Both the position numbers and the translations under genes were made by a program. This document shows positions 25,754-34,875 of a DNA stretch of 64,000 bases, piece by piece. The DNA lies in assembly GCA_964401685.1 (NCBI GenBank), contig CAYNZH010000005.1, positions 21,677 through 85,676 of the forward strand. The letters run 5' to 3'. Each line of letters starts with the position of its first letter. Positions within the stretch are counted from its first letter, which is position 1. Below the pieces are notes generated by a model. That model ran no database searches, was not told where the DNA came from, and was given only the letters and a program-made list of their open reading frames with translations. This DNA is from DASRQK01 sp964401685. Lineage in GTDB: Bacteria; Bacteroidota; Bacteroidia; Sphingobacteriales; Sphingobacteriaceae.

Positions 25754-27373
25754 TTAAGGCGTTTTGAAACGTTTTTCAGCGAGAAGTAGAGCCTCGTAGG
25801 CGTTTACAACGCCACCGGAAACCGATATATCCCGCAAACGCACTGACTTCCTTCGTCCATCTGAGGAGCGGATTCTGACTCTTCTATTGACTGGAATGAC
25901 AGACTCCATGATGATTTCCTTAGTTTGTTCGGCCGTCAGTTCAGGGTAATAAGAACGTAATAATGCCGCAATTCCGGACACGACTGGAGCAGCCATACTG
26001 GTTCCGTTATGTGCTTTATATTCGTTGCCAGGTATAGTGGAGTGTATTTTTGCGCCCGGGGCGAAAACATCGACCGTATTTTTCCCGTAATTGGAGAATG
26101 TGGCAACCAAATCCCGATTGAATTCCCAGGTGCTTGCACCCACGGTGATCCATGCATCGGCCATGCCTTTGGTATTGCCCAAGCTATCAACAAAAAACTT
26201 GTTGGGGAAGTTGGCTTTAATGTCAATGTCTTCAGAGTCGTTTCCTGCCGCATGTACAATCAGGACGTCATTTTCCATGGCATATTGTATGGCTTTTTCG
26301 ACTATCCCTTTATCGCTTGCATAACCTTTTCCGAAACTCATGTTGATGATCTTGGCACCATTTTCCACGGCATAAAATATGGAGTTAGCGACATCCTTAT
26401 CCCGTTCGTCCCCGTCAGGAACTGTGCGCAAAACCATGATTTGCACCTGATCCGCTATCCCTTTTATACCAAGGTCATTGTACCTGTTTCCGGCAATAAT
26501 TCCAGCAACATGAGTCCCATGTTCTGCGTCCGGCCCAGTTACATCTGCATTGCCGTAATACCTCTCTTCGCTGTTGGAATAATCATCGCCAACAATGTGT
26601 CTCGATCTATAATCCTTGTTGAGGTGGTATTTGACCTGATTGTCAAAATACTCTCTCGCTTCGGCCAGTTCTTCCATAAATTTGGAAAAATCGGGCTCTT
26701 TTTTTAGTTCTGAGCGGATGACTCTCAACGCAAATTTTTCTATATCGTCGTTGGCTTTGTATCTTTGGAAATCAGCTCGGGTGGGCTGTTCGATCCCCAT
26801 GCGACTGACAATACTATCGGTCGCACGAATGAGCATATGATAGGTCAATTGTCCATTCTGGGCGACTTTCAGTTTTGCCGTATAGTCTGTCACCATCTTT
26901 TGATAAGCCTGAAACTCCCTGCGCTCCTCTGCAGACATGGGAGTGGAAGGTAAGATAGAAATATACTTTGGTTCCAGGTCCCTCACCAGCCGTGTAACTT
27001 CCAAATTATCATAATGAACGTTTTCACCATTAGGATTTCCAATGAAATTCCAGCCGTACTTATCGTTGACATAGCCATTTTGATCCGCATCGAACCCCGT
27101 TTTTGCACTGTCTGATACATTTATCCACAGGGCATGTAGCAAATCTTCATGCGTCGTGTCGACACCACCGTCGATCACAGCGACGATAACAGGTTTTGCG
27201 GTCCTACCATTTAAAAGTAAATCGTATGCCTTCTCTGTACTCACTCCGAAAATACCATCCCGTTGCAAATCAAGGTTAAACCAGTTTGGTGGCGGCGAGT
27301 CGTTCTTTTGGGATAATGCCAGGAAAGGCATTAACAGCATCAGAAACGAAAATAAGTTATGCTTGAAATTCAT
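25754..27373 (-). CDS. Secreted subtilisin-like serine protease (S8)
   Basis: A 539-residue exported protease with a signal peptide (LFSFLMLLMPFLALS-Q). The catalytic triad is visible: Asp in 'AVIDGGVDTTHEDL', His in 'EHGTHVAGIIAG', Ser in 'NGTSMAAPVVSGIAALL'. An insert of about 150 residues separates the Asp and His motifs. There is no obvious C-terminal secretion domain; the chain ends at 'LLLAEKRFKTP'. A TATATTTG box ends 4 bases before the ATG, so the mRNA may have no leader. The small membrane protein gene lies 29 bases upstream. Confidence 0.93.
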   Translation of the reverse strand: MNFKHNLFSFLMLLMPFLALSQKNDSPPPNWFNLDLQRDGIFGVSTEKAYDLLLNGRTAKPVIVAVIDGGVDTTHEDLLHALWINVSDSAKTGFDADQNGYVNDKYGWNFIGNPNGENVHYDNLEVTRLVRDLEPKYISILPSTPMSAEERREFQAYQKMVTDYTAKLKVAQNGQLTYHMLIRATDSIVSRMGIEQPTRADFQRYKANDDIEKFALRVIRSELKKEPDFSKFMEELAEAREYFDNQVKYHLNKDYRSRHIVGDDYSNSEERYYGNADVTGPDAEHGTHVAGIIAGNRYNDLGIKGIADQVQIMVLRTVPDGDERDKDVANSIFYAVENGAKIINMSFGKGYASDKGIVEKAIQYAMENDVLIVHAAGNDSEDIDIKANFPNKFFVDSLGNTKGMADAWITVGASTWEFNRDLVATFSNYGKNTVDVFAPGAKIHSTIPGNEYKAHNGTSMAAPVVSGIAALLRSYYPELTAEQTKEIIMESVIPVNRRVRIRSSDGRRKSVRLRDISVSGGVVNAYEALLLAEKRFKTP

Positions 27374-27377
27374 AAAA

Positions 27378-27385
27378 CAAATATA
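27378..27385 (-). promoter_or_regulatory. -7 box TATATTTG, 4 bases before the subtilase ATG
   Basis: An exact TAnnTTTG match. Only TTTT separates it from the ATG at 27373, which would place the transcription start at or next to the start codon. Confidence 0.5.
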
Positions 27386-27402
27386 GTGTTTTTCTCAGAA
27401 AG

Positions 27403-27612
27403 CTAGGGTTGTGCTTCCTGTTTGCGCATCTCAAAATTGCTGGCCGCGTTTTTACTTGCTTTAAGCGAAACGATGAGCGCGACGACCACCATGACGATTA
27501 TGATGACGATACCTAGTATTCCCTTCCTCCTGTCCTGCTTCATCAACCACAGCAAAAAGGCAATAAGCGGAACTAGAAAAATGATGAAAAAAAACCAACT
27601 CGTACTAATCAT
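27403..27612 (-). CDS. Small two-helix membrane protein
   Basis: A 69-residue protein with two hydrophobic helices (WFFFIIFLVPLIAFLLWLM and GILGIVIIIVMVVVALIVSL) joined by a basic turn (KQDRRK) and a polar tail. The positive turn predicts both ends outside the cytoplasm. The function is unknown. It precedes the subtilase on the same strand. A weaker open frame on the opposite strand looks like its shadow. Confidence 0.6.
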   Translation of the reverse strand: MISTSWFFFIIFLVPLIAFLLWLMKQDRRKGILGIVIIIVMVVVALIVSLKASKNAASNFEMRKQEAQP

Positions 27613-27723
27613 GGTGCAAAAAAATTAAGTTGCCTTCAAGCAAAGATCGTCATTTCAGCTGGCTCTCGCAAGTGGAATGTTAAACATTGTTAAATAGGTG
27701 AAGCACTTGTGCGATATTTTCTT

Positions 27724-27731
27724 TATCTTTG
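27724..27731 (+). promoter_or_regulatory. -7 box TATCTTTG, 4 bases before bamD ATG
   Basis: An exact TAnnTTTG match; GTCAC's last four bases separate it from ATG 27736. A CTTG at 27706-27709 gives a spacer of only 14. It suggests an almost leaderless transcript. Confidence 0.5.
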
Positions 27732-27735
27732 TCAC

Positions 27736-28647
27736 ATGTTTTTAAATAAACGTTTGATTGCCGGAGTTGCCGGTATTTTATTACTTACCCTGTTAGTTGG
27801 CTGCAAGAGCAAGTTTGAAAAGCTTCGTGAAAGCAATAATGTTGCGGCGAAATATCAGGAGGCTATACGCTTGTACGAAAACAAGAAATATAGCAAGGCG
27901 CTGGTTTTGTTCGACGATCTGAACCAACGCTACCAGGGACATGCTGAGGCAGAGGATTTGCTGTTTTATATCGCGTATACAAACTATTACTTGTATGATT
28001 ATTCTACAGCGAGATACCACTTCAGCCAGTTCTCCAGTAATTATATCAATAGCCCCCGCGCTGAGGAAGCTCGGTTTATGGCGGCATACTGCTATTATCA
28101 GGAGTCGCCCAAGTATTCGCTGGATCAGGAATATACTCATCGAGCAATTGAGTCGCTGCAGCTGTTTATCAACCTTTACCCTTATTCGGAGCGCGCAGAT
28201 GAAGCTGCAGACCTGATACAGGAACTGAGGGATAGGTTGGAGTATAAGGTGTATTCCAATGCCAGGTTGTACCTGGATATGGGGTTGATGGATGATTATC
28301 GTGCGGCAGTGATTGCTTTTGACAATGCGCTCCAAAATTATCCGGACACCAAGTATGCGGAGGAAATGGAGTTTTTGAGCATCAAGGCACAATATTTGTA
28401 CGCATCAAATAGCACTTTGCGCAGGCAGGAAGAGCGATTTGGCGAGGCGATTGATCTATATCAGCGCTTTGTTTCATCCTACCCTGAAAGCCAGTTTTTG
28501 AAAGAGGCGAACGAACTGAAACGTGATTCGGAGCGCAAGATGGCTGAGGCTAAAACGCAGATGGCGATCCAGGCACAAAGGATTGCCGAACAGGAAGCCC
28601 GGGCTAAACGTATAGCGGAAGCGCAAAATGTATCCGGGGATCAATAA
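27736..28647 (+). CDS. bamD: Outer membrane protein assembly factor BamD
   Basis: A 303-residue lipoprotein from ATG 27736. The signal ends in the lipobox LLVGC. Five TPR-like helical repeats follow, with typical 'KKYSKALVLFDDLNQRYQGHAEAEDLLFYIAYTNY', 'SPRAEEARFMAAYCYY' and 'SYPESQFLKEANELK' units, then a charged coiled tail. BamD is the essential lipoprotein partner of BamA in inserting outer-membrane barrels. It is followed 21 bases later by rpoZ and then coaBC, a Bacteroidota gene order. Confidence 0.92.
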   Translation: MFLNKRLIAGVAGILLLTLLVGCKSKFEKLRESNNVAAKYQEAIRLYENKKYSKALVLFDDLNQRYQGHAEAEDLLFYIAYTNYYLYDYSTARYHFSQFSSNYINSPRAEEARFMAAYCYYQESPKYSLDQEYTHRAIESLQLFINLYPYSERADEAADLIQELRDRLEYKVYSNARLYLDMGLMDDYRAAVIAFDNALQNYPDTKYAEEMEFLSIKAQYLYASNSTLRRQEERFGEAIDLYQRFVSSYPESQFLKEANELKRDSERKMAEAKTQMAIQAQRIAEQEARAKRIAEAQNVSGDQ

Positions 28648-28668
28648 AAGAGTATTAAATTTTCGAAA

Positions 28669-28998
28669 ATGAGTACTGTAACAAATAAATTAGCTATCCC
28701 AAGTTCGACCGTCACTCGGGATTTACGTGAGATTGACCGGGCAACTGACAACCTTTATGAATCTATTGTCATCATTTCCAAGCGGGCAAATCAGCTTTCT
28801 GTAGAGTTGAAAGAAGAATTGAACGCGAAGCTGGCGGAGTTTGCCACAACCAATGACAATCTCGAAGAAGTGTTTGAGAACCGCGAACAGATTGAGATAT
28901 CTAAACATTACGAGCGTTTACCCAAACCTTCTTTAGTGGCTATAGACGAGTTTCTGAACGATAAAGTTTACTTCAGGAATCCCGCAAACGAAGAATAA
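28669..28998 (+). CDS. rpoZ: RNA polymerase omega subunit (Bacteroidota type)
   Basis: A 109-residue protein with the RpoZ core: 'VTRDLREIDRATDNLYESIVIISKRANQLSVELKEEL'. The C-terminal half 'YERLPKPSLVAIDEFLNDKVYFRNP' is the version found next to bamD in Bacteroidota. Omega helps assemble RNA polymerase by latching the beta-prime subunit. It sits between bamD and coaBC with small gaps, hence one operon. Confidence 0.9.
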   Translation: MSTVTNKLAIPSSTVTRDLREIDRATDNLYESIVIISKRANQLSVELKEELNAKLAEFATTNDNLEEVFENREQIEISKHYERLPKPSLVAIDEFLNDKVYFRNPANEE

Positions 28999-29002
28999 AA
29001 CG

Positions 29003-30229
29003 ATGAAAGTCATCCTCGGTGTGTGCGGAGGGATCGCGGCGTATAAGGCTGCTCTTCTCGTTCGTGGCTTGGTCAAGGCCGGCGCTGAGGTTCAGGTCAT
29101 CATGACACCCGATGCTCGGAGTTTTGTGACCCCTTTGACCTTATCGACCCTTTCCGGCAAGCCAGTACTGATCGAATATTTCGACGCAACCACTGGCTCC
29201 TGGAACAACCATGTCCAATTAGGCATGTGGGCAGATCTCATGCTCGTTGCACCGGCGACCGCCCACACTTTGGGAAAGCTAGCACAAGGGCTGAGTGATC
29301 ATTTGTTGGCCGCAGTGTATCTGTCGGCAAGATGCCCCGTAATTGTCGCCCCGGCGATGGATTTGGACATGTGGGCGCATCCCAGCACGCAACGCAATAT
29401 CGACCTTCTGAAATCTTACGGTAACCATATCATTCCTCCAGCAGAGGGCGAATTGGCCAGCGGGCTAGTTGGAACTGGCCGTCTCCCCGAGCCTGAGGAG
29501 ATTCTTCAATATGTAGAGAGATTTTTCCCAAATAAGGACTTGAATTCGAGTGGATCGGAGGAAATGGACAAGCTCCAAGCTTTTTTTTCCGGCAAGAAAG
29601 TGTTGGTCACGGCGGGACCAACCTACGAAGCCATTGATCCCGTCCGTTTTATTGGAAATCACTCATCTGGCAAAATGGGCGTTGCCCTAGCCGAGGAACT
29701 TGCCGGTGCGGGAGCGAGGGTGACTCTGGTTCACGGGCCGCTTTCTATCCCGGTGCCCGATAGATCAATGATATCGGCAGTGGCCGTCCGAAGCGCTGCG
29801 CAAATGTATGATGCCTGCGTTGAAATGGCGCACGAGGCAGATATCATCGTGATGGCGGCGGCGGTGGCGGATTACGCACCCGCCTCAGTTTCGGAGGAGA
29901 AGATAAAGAAGAGTTCGGATAACCTTGTCATCAGACTCGAGAAAACCCAGGATATATTAGCAGAATTGGGCAAAAGAAAGCGACCAGGCCAAATTCTGAT
30001 CGGTTTCGCATTGGAAACTGAGAACGAAGCGGCAAACGCTGCTGATAAGTTGGAGCGGAAGAACCTTGATTTTATAGTCCTGAATTCCTTGCGAGATGAG
30101 GGTGCCGGTTTTGGTGGAGATACCAATAAAATTTCCCTACTGCGCAAAAACGGTGAAACAAAAATCTTCGACCTGAAGTCGAAGACCCTGGTTGCCAGAG
30201 ACATTCTCTCCGAGATTTCATCGATCTAA
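29003..30229 (+). CDS. coaBC: Bifunctional phosphopantothenoylcysteine decarboxylase/synthetase
   Basis: A 408-residue fusion. The N-terminal CoaC flavoprotein has 'GVCGGIAAYKAALLVRGL', the catalytic His region 'NHVQLGMWADLMLVAPATA', 'APAMDLDMW' and 'LASGLVGTGRLPEPEEI'. The CoaB synthetase starts near residue 188 with 'VLVTAGPTYEAIDPVRFIGN' and continues with 'HSSGKMGVALAEEL'. It makes 4'-phosphopantetheine on the way to coenzyme A. Its 3' end overlaps the convergent EamA gene by 12 bases. Confidence 0.96.
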   Translation: MKVILGVCGGIAAYKAALLVRGLVKAGAEVQVIMTPDARSFVTPLTLSTLSGKPVLIEYFDATTGSWNNHVQLGMWADLMLVAPATAHTLGKLAQGLSDHLLAAVYLSARCPVIVAPAMDLDMWAHPSTQRNIDLLKSYGNHIIPPAEGELASGLVGTGRLPEPEEILQYVERFFPNKDLNSSGSEEMDKLQAFFSGKKVLVTAGPTYEAIDPVRFIGNHSSGKMGVALAEELAGAGARVTLVHGPLSIPVPDRSMISAVAVRSAAQMYDACVEMAHEADIIVMAAAVADYAPASVSEEKIKKSSDNLVIRLEKTQDILAELGKRKRPGQILIGFALETENEAANAADKLERKNLDFIVLNSLRDEGAGFGGDTNKISLLRKNGETKIFDLKSKTLVARDILSEISSI

Positions 30230-31117
30230 CACAACTTTTCTTTTGCTTTGGGTCAAATACAGTCCAATTATCACGAAGGCAAGCCCGACGATAGTATAGG
30301 ATGAAATGGGTTCTTTTAGCCACGCCCAGGCTATAAGGAAACCGGTCACCGGGCAAAGAAACAGCCAAAAGGATGCTTTTACTGGATCCTTTTTCAGAAG
30401 ATAAAGCCACAACAACACAGCGAAAATAGAAACAGGGATTGCCAGCCAAAGTATACTTGCGAACCAGCGCAGATCGAAGGCATTCAGTTCCGGTCGGTGA
30501 AACGCAAAAAGGAAAGGCAATAAGACCACCCCTCCGATGAGCGTTTGCCATCCATTGATCGTGAGAATATGCAGACCTCCCCAGTCTTTTTTAGCATAGT
30601 AAATTGCACCGGCAGAATAGGAAAGCATGCTAAAAAAGAGGATTCCCAACCCATACATGCTTGCGTGACTCGTTCCGATCAGAGGGTAGGAGACGACTGC
30701 GAGACCCACTAAGCACAGGGTCAGACTGATCCAAGTAATCCGGTTCACGCCCTTTTTGTACCAGATCGTACCCATCAGGGTTATCAACACTGGATTTGTT
30801 GCTACGAACAGCGTTCCCAGACCAGCGGAAACCTCCTGCATTCCGAGCACGTACAAACCCAGGTATAGGCCTACATTGAGGCATCCGTAGATAAAAAGTT
30901 GCTTCCAGATTTTGGTTCCCTGTGGCAGGGGCTTTTGCAACAGCAAGTGGCTGATCAGAATCATCAGCGCCGCTGCAACAGCAAAGCGGGTGACCGCGAG
31001 CATAAACGGCTGTACCGATTCGAGACCGACTTTTGTAACCGCTGAGGCCGAGGCCCACAGTATAGAAAAAATTATTCCTGCAAGAATGAGCCTCGATCGA
31101 TCGAAAAACGCTTTCAA
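30218..31117 (-). CDS. EamA/DMT-family membrane transporter
   Basis: A 299-residue protein with ten hydrophobic helices in two EamA repeats, the second opening near 'MYGLGILFFSMLSYSAGAIYY'. Typical signatures are 'FSILWASASAVTKVGLE' and 'WLKEPISSYTIVGLAFVIIGLYL'. These are drug/metabolite exporters of varied substrate; none can be assigned here. It lies 11 bases downstream of the glycyl-tRNA synthetase gene. Confidence 0.9.
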   Translation of the reverse strand: MKAFFDRSRLILAGIIFSILWASASAVTKVGLESVQPFMLAVTRFAVAAALMILISHLLLQKPLPQGTKIWKQLFIYGCLNVGLYLGLYVLGMQEVSAGLGTLFVATNPVLITLMGTIWYKKGVNRITWISLTLCLVGLAVVSYPLIGTSHASMYGLGILFFSMLSYSAGAIYYAKKDWGGLHILTINGWQTLIGGVVLLPFLFAFHRPELNAFDLRWFASILWLAIPVSIFAVLLWLYLLKKDPVKASFWLFLCPVTGFLIAWAWLKEPISSYTIVGLAFVIIGLYLTQSKRKVVLDR

Positions 31118-31128
31118 AGGACTGGCGT

Positions 31129-32598
31129 TTAGCCTTGTTTGAGCAATAAATTCTTCCAGCCGACCCGATCAGACACCATGGTGTACATTTGATCTATATG
31201 CATTCTCTCTTGTTCCATGCTGTCACGGTGGCGGATAGTGACGCTGTTATCCTCCAAACTTTGATAATCTACGGTAATGCAAAACGGAGTACCTATGGCG
31301 TCCTGACGTCTGTAGCGCTTTCCGATGGAATCTTTCTCGTCGTACTGTACGTGGTAATCCATTTGTAAGCGACTAAAGATCTCCCTCGCCTTATCAGGCA
31401 AACCGTCTTTTTTTGTCAAAGGCAACACCGCCGCCTTCACAGGTGCCAGTGTGGGATGGAAGTGCATCACTGAGCGGCTGTCTTTCTTATCTGCAGTGCT
31501 CAGATCCTGCTCCTCAAACGCTGTACAGAGTACCGTCAGGAAGAGGCGGTCCAATCCTACCGAGGTTTCAACGACAAACGGAATGTAGTTTTTGTTTATC
31601 TCCGGATCGAAATATTGCAGCTTCTTGCCAGAAAATTTCTGATGCTGTGCGAGATCAAAATCAGTCCTTGAGTGGATGCCCTCGACTTCACGGAAACCAA
31701 AGGGAAACTCAAATTCTATATCTACAGCGGCGTTCGCGTAATGTGCTAGTTTTACATGGTCATGAAAGCGGTACTTTTCAGGGTCTGCACCTATAGCTTT
31801 GTGCCAGGCCAGACGATTTTCCTTCCATTTTTCGTACCATTCGAGTTCTGTACCCGGGCGGACGAAGAATTGGAGCTCCATTTGCTCAAATTCCCTCATT
31901 CTCATGATGAATTGCCGGGCAATAACTTCGTTTCTAAAGGCCTTGCCTATCTGTGCAATCCCAAATGGAATTTTCATGCGACCGGATTTCTGAACATTGA
32001 GATAGTTGACAAAAATCCCTTGGGCAGTTTCCGGACGAAGGTATACTGTGTCGGTATCCTCAGCTGCAGCACCCATTTTTGTGGAAAACATCAGATTGAA
32101 TTGCCGAACGTCCGTCCAGTTTTTAGTCCCAGAGACCGGGCAAACGATGTCATGCTCTTCGATAAGCGCTTTGACCCGCACCAGATCATCGTCGTTGAGT
32201 GCTTGATCCATCTCAGCCTGCAACGACGCAGCTTCCTGAACTTTGCCATCGGCTTGATACCTTTCAATCTGTGCTTCGAGCAGCTGATCGGCGCGATATC
32301 TTTTCTTAGAATCTTTGTTGTCGATCATCGGGTCGTTAAAACCGGCAACGTGTCCCGACGCCTCCCAAATTTTCGGGTGCATAAAAATAGCCGAATCGAT
32401 CCCGACAATATTTTCGTGCATCTGCACCATGGATTTCCACCAATATTGCTTGAGATTGTTCTTCAGCTCGGCACCCATCTGCCCATAATCATAGACTGCG
32501 CTCAGGCCGTCATAAATTTCACTTGAAGGAAATACAAAACCATACTCCTTGGCGTGGGAAATCACATTCTTGAAAAAATCCTCTGTCTGCTTGCTCAT
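31129..32598 (-). CDS. glyS: Glycine-tRNA ligase (single-chain, dimeric type)
   Basis: A 489-residue class II synthetase of the alpha2 (archaeal/eukaryal-like) type. Motifs include 'EYGFVFPSSEIYDGLSAVYDYG', 'LRPETAQGIFVNYLNVQKSGRMKIPFGIAQIGKAFRNE' (motif 2) and 'VVETSVGLDRLFLTVLC' (motif 3). It charges tRNA-Gly. An exact -7 box TATATTTG (32605-32612) ends 6 bases before ATG 32598. The gene lies between bcp and an EamA transporter on the same strand. Confidence 0.95.
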   Translation of the reverse strand: MSKQTEDFFKNVISHAKEYGFVFPSSEIYDGLSAVYDYGQMGAELKNNLKQYWWKSMVQMHENIVGIDSAIFMHPKIWEASGHVAGFNDPMIDNKDSKKRYRADQLLEAQIERYQADGKVQEAASLQAEMDQALNDDDLVRVKALIEEHDIVCPVSGTKNWTDVRQFNLMFSTKMGAAAEDTDTVYLRPETAQGIFVNYLNVQKSGRMKIPFGIAQIGKAFRNEVIARQFIMRMREFEQMELQFFVRPGTELEWYEKWKENRLAWHKAIGADPEKYRFHDHVKLAHYANAAVDIEFEFPFGFREVEGIHSRTDFDLAQHQKFSGKKLQYFDPEINKNYIPFVVETSVGLDRLFLTVLCTAFEEQDLSTADKKDSRSVMHFHPTLAPVKAAVLPLTKKDGLPDKAREIFSRLQMDYHVQYDEKDSIGKRYRRQDAIGTPFCITVDYQSLEDNSVTIRHRDSMEQERMHIDQMYTMVSDRVGWKNLLLKQG

Positions 32599-32604
32599 AA
32601 GGGG

Positions 32605-32612
32605 CAAATATA
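32605..32612 (-). promoter_or_regulatory. -7 box TATATTTG, 6 bases before the glycyl-tRNA synthetase ATG
   Basis: An exact TAnnTTTG match in the short gap between the bcp stop (32616) and ATG 32598, so the gene may have its own promoter with nearly no leader. Confidence 0.5.
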
Positions 32613-32615
32613 GTA

Positions 32616-33080
32616 TTAATTAATGAGGTCACGAATTTGCTCGACCGCATTTTTGCTTTTCACTTTACGTATGACATGGCTGATTTTGCCCTCCTCATCG
32701 ATGATGAACGTGGTGCGTGCAGTGCCCCAAAATTTGAGTCCGTACATGTTTTTTTCTACCCAAACGCCGTAGTCATTGACAATTTTCTTGTCCACATCGG
32801 CCAAAAGGGTGAACGGCAGATCGTGTTTATTGCTGAATTTTTGATGGGAAGCCTCAGAGTCCGTGCTGACACCTATTACTTCGAAGCCCTCAGCCGCGAG
32901 TGCAGCGTAATTGTCCCTAAAATTGCAGGCTTCCGCGGTACATCCAGGGGTACTGTCCTTGGGGTAAAAGTAAAGTATGATCTTTTTCCCGAGCAAATCT
33001 TTCAGCGAAACGGTATTGCCGTTTTGATCAATTCCCGTAAAAAGAGGGGCTTTGTCACCGACATTCACTTTATATTCCAT
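32616..33080 (-). CDS. bcp: Thioredoxin-dependent thiol peroxidase (Bcp/PrxQ)
   Basis: A 154-residue peroxiredoxin. The peroxidatic cysteine is in 'YFYPKDSTPGCTAEACNFRDNY', and a second Cys five residues on ('CTAEAC') is the resolving cysteine of PrxQ/Bcp. It reduces hydrogen peroxide and organic peroxides using thioredoxin. It follows the M23 peptidase gene by 14 bases and is probably co-transcribed with it. Confidence 0.95.
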   Translation of the reverse strand: MEYKVNVGDKAPLFTGIDQNGNTVSLKDLLGKKIILYFYPKDSTPGCTAEACNFRDNYAALAAEGFEVIGVSTDSEASHQKFSNKHDLPFTLLADVDKKIVNDYGVWVEKNMYGLKFWGTARTTFIIDEEGKISHVIRKVKSKNAVEQIRDLIN

Positions 33081-33094
33081 AATTCTTGTTTTTA

Positions 33095-34861
33095 TTAACG
33101 GGTAAACGTTGCTTCAAATACACTGGTGTTCTGCTTTCCATCGCTGACCTCCAGTCTAAATCTGTGTGAACCCCGCGCTAAACCTTGTTCAAACCTATGC
33201 CAGAGGGAACGAGTCTTCGGATCGTACTCCATTAGTACCCATTTGTCGTCAATATATCCATTAAATTCGGCTATCCCTGAAAGGTTATCACTTATGCGAA
33301 AGCGAACTGTCGCTACATTCGCGAGATTGCGCCCATTGCTGATATTCAGCGCCTCAATTCGCGGTGGAACTGTGTCTACGCTTACGTAAAAATTTCCGAA
33401 AGAACCCGCCCGGGCAGTCACCATCCCGTCCTGCTCGCTGTAGGATCCGCCTATAGAATTCCGCCTTTCATTGACGATCAACGCCTTGTTGCGGAGATGC
33501 GGTGGCAAAGTGTCATCGGGCCGAATTTTCAGCTCATAGGCATGAAAGAGCGGAGTAAGATCGTTGTGCACGTATTGAAGCAAGGAATAGCCTCCTTCAG
33601 GCTTGGTTCCCTGCCTGTACTGAAAGTAGATGTTGTCGTAAAGCGCATTTTCCGGCATGACCAGCGAAAGGTTTTCACTGCTAAATTTATTTTCCTGATT
33701 GTAGCGGAATATCGCAGTCCCAGGCGTGAATTTCCTGTCCGGTACATAGTTGGGATCGTGAACTATGGGGACAGTGACCACGCTAGTATTGCCGTGGACA
33801 TCCCGCACCCTGATGGTCATCAAGGCAGATTGTCCCTCAACGAGGTCAAATGTTCCATCCTTTTCCAACAAATGAAAGATGTTGATGGGGTTGTTCGGGT
33901 CTTTAAACGTCTTTTGGAACCGTTGATTGGTTCGGCGGTAATGGGGGTAGTCGACATAGGAATGAATGGCTCGCGACGAAGAGAAATCCAGTGATTCGAA
34001 AACTACGGTACTCAGTGGCTTTTCATCGAGAAAAACTTCTATGGAGTACACGCCATGACTGAACGAAGTGCCGCTGTGCTTGTCTATGGTATTGATAGCG
34101 ATTCCGGTTCGACCATTGACTGAGAGAGGGCTACTCGGATCGACCTGATAGTGACCGGCGGCCTGATTTTTTACCTTCAAAATACGCCTGGGAGTATTCT
34201 CCGTGAACGGTTCCCCACCTAAATCGTAAAGAATAAGGCCGTTGATCACAGGAGGTAGTTTGTCCGGAAAATGCAAACCAAAAAGCTGAGGATTCAATGG
34301 ATTCTGTGTAGCGGTCTCCCGGATTTCAAAATGCAGATGCGGTCCCTGGGAACTTCCGGTGTTGCCGGCACTGCCGATTTGATCCCCTTTCTTGAGGCTA
34401 ATAAGGCCAGGAAGAACTTTAACATCTACGGCGAATTGTTGATCTTCGTATTGTTTTTGTTTGACCAATTTGGCCAGGTCGGGTGCAAAATCTTCCATGT
34501 GCAGGTAGACCGACGTGAAGCCGTTTGGATGATCAATGTATGCCGATAAGCCACCGCCTCCGGCCTGTACTCGGAGGCGTGATACGTAACCGTCTGCTAC
34601 CGCAAACAGCGGAAGACCAATACGTTGCTGAGTTCTATAGTCGTCGCCCGCGTGAAAATGGGTCGAGCGGAGCTCGCCGAATGTTCCCGACGCCTGGGGC
34701 GGGATGTTCAGCGGGTTGCGGAAATAGTTTTGTGGGTATTCTCTGGTCTTGATTACGGGCCCTGGAGCGGGTATCCGCTGCGCAGTCGCCAGCCCGCTGC
34801 ATGCTGTAAACGTGATCAAAAATAGTAGTAAATTCTTCACATAACTTGCTTTTCTCACCAT
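33095..34861 (-). CDS. Exported M23 family metallopeptidase
   Basis: A 588-residue exported protein with a signal peptide (LLLFLITFTACSGLATA-Q). The LytM/M23 domain spans about residues 60-200, with zinc ligands in 'THFHAGDDYRTQ' and 'QGPHLHFEIRE' and the structural 'DGYVSRLRV'. The remaining 380 residues are beta-rich, possibly Ig-like repeats ('TVPPRIEALNISNG', 'SDNLSGIAEFNGYIDDKWV'). M23 enzymes cut peptidoglycan cross-links; whether this one is an active hydrolase or an amidase activator is not readable. Confidence 0.9.
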   Translation of the reverse strand: MVRKASYVKNLLLFLITFTACSGLATAQRIPAPGPVIKTREYPQNYFRNPLNIPPQASGTFGELRSTHFHAGDDYRTQQRIGLPLFAVADGYVSRLRVQAGGGGLSAYIDHPNGFTSVYLHMEDFAPDLAKLVKQKQYEDQQFAVDVKVLPGLISLKKGDQIGSAGNTGSSQGPHLHFEIRETATQNPLNPQLFGLHFPDKLPPVINGLILYDLGGEPFTENTPRRILKVKNQAAGHYQVDPSSPLSVNGRTGIAINTIDKHSGTSFSHGVYSIEVFLDEKPLSTVVFESLDFSSSRAIHSYVDYPHYRRTNQRFQKTFKDPNNPINIFHLLEKDGTFDLVEGQSALMTIRVRDVHGNTSVVTVPIVHDPNYVPDRKFTPGTAIFRYNQENKFSSENLSLVMPENALYDNIYFQYRQGTKPEGGYSLLQYVHNDLTPLFHAYELKIRPDDTLPPHLRNKALIVNERRNSIGGSYSEQDGMVTARAGSFGNFYVSVDTVPPRIEALNISNGRNLANVATVRFRISDNLSGIAEFNGYIDDKWVLMEYDPKTRSLWHRFEQGLARGSHRFRLEVSDGKQNTSVFEATFTR

Positions 34862-34875
34862 CTTGCGTATCTTCC

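Noticed and set aside
27121..27129. A second exact DnaA box TTATCCACA
   Set aside because: It lies inside the subtilase coding region, alone, with no cluster or AT-rich unwinding region. One exact 9-mer somewhere in 64 kb on either strand is expected about as often as not.
27422..27628. An open frame on the plus strand opposite the small membrane protein
   Set aside because: Its sequence is the antisense image of a hydrophobic gene. The minus-strand frame has the better helix/loop charge pattern and sits in line with the subtilase.
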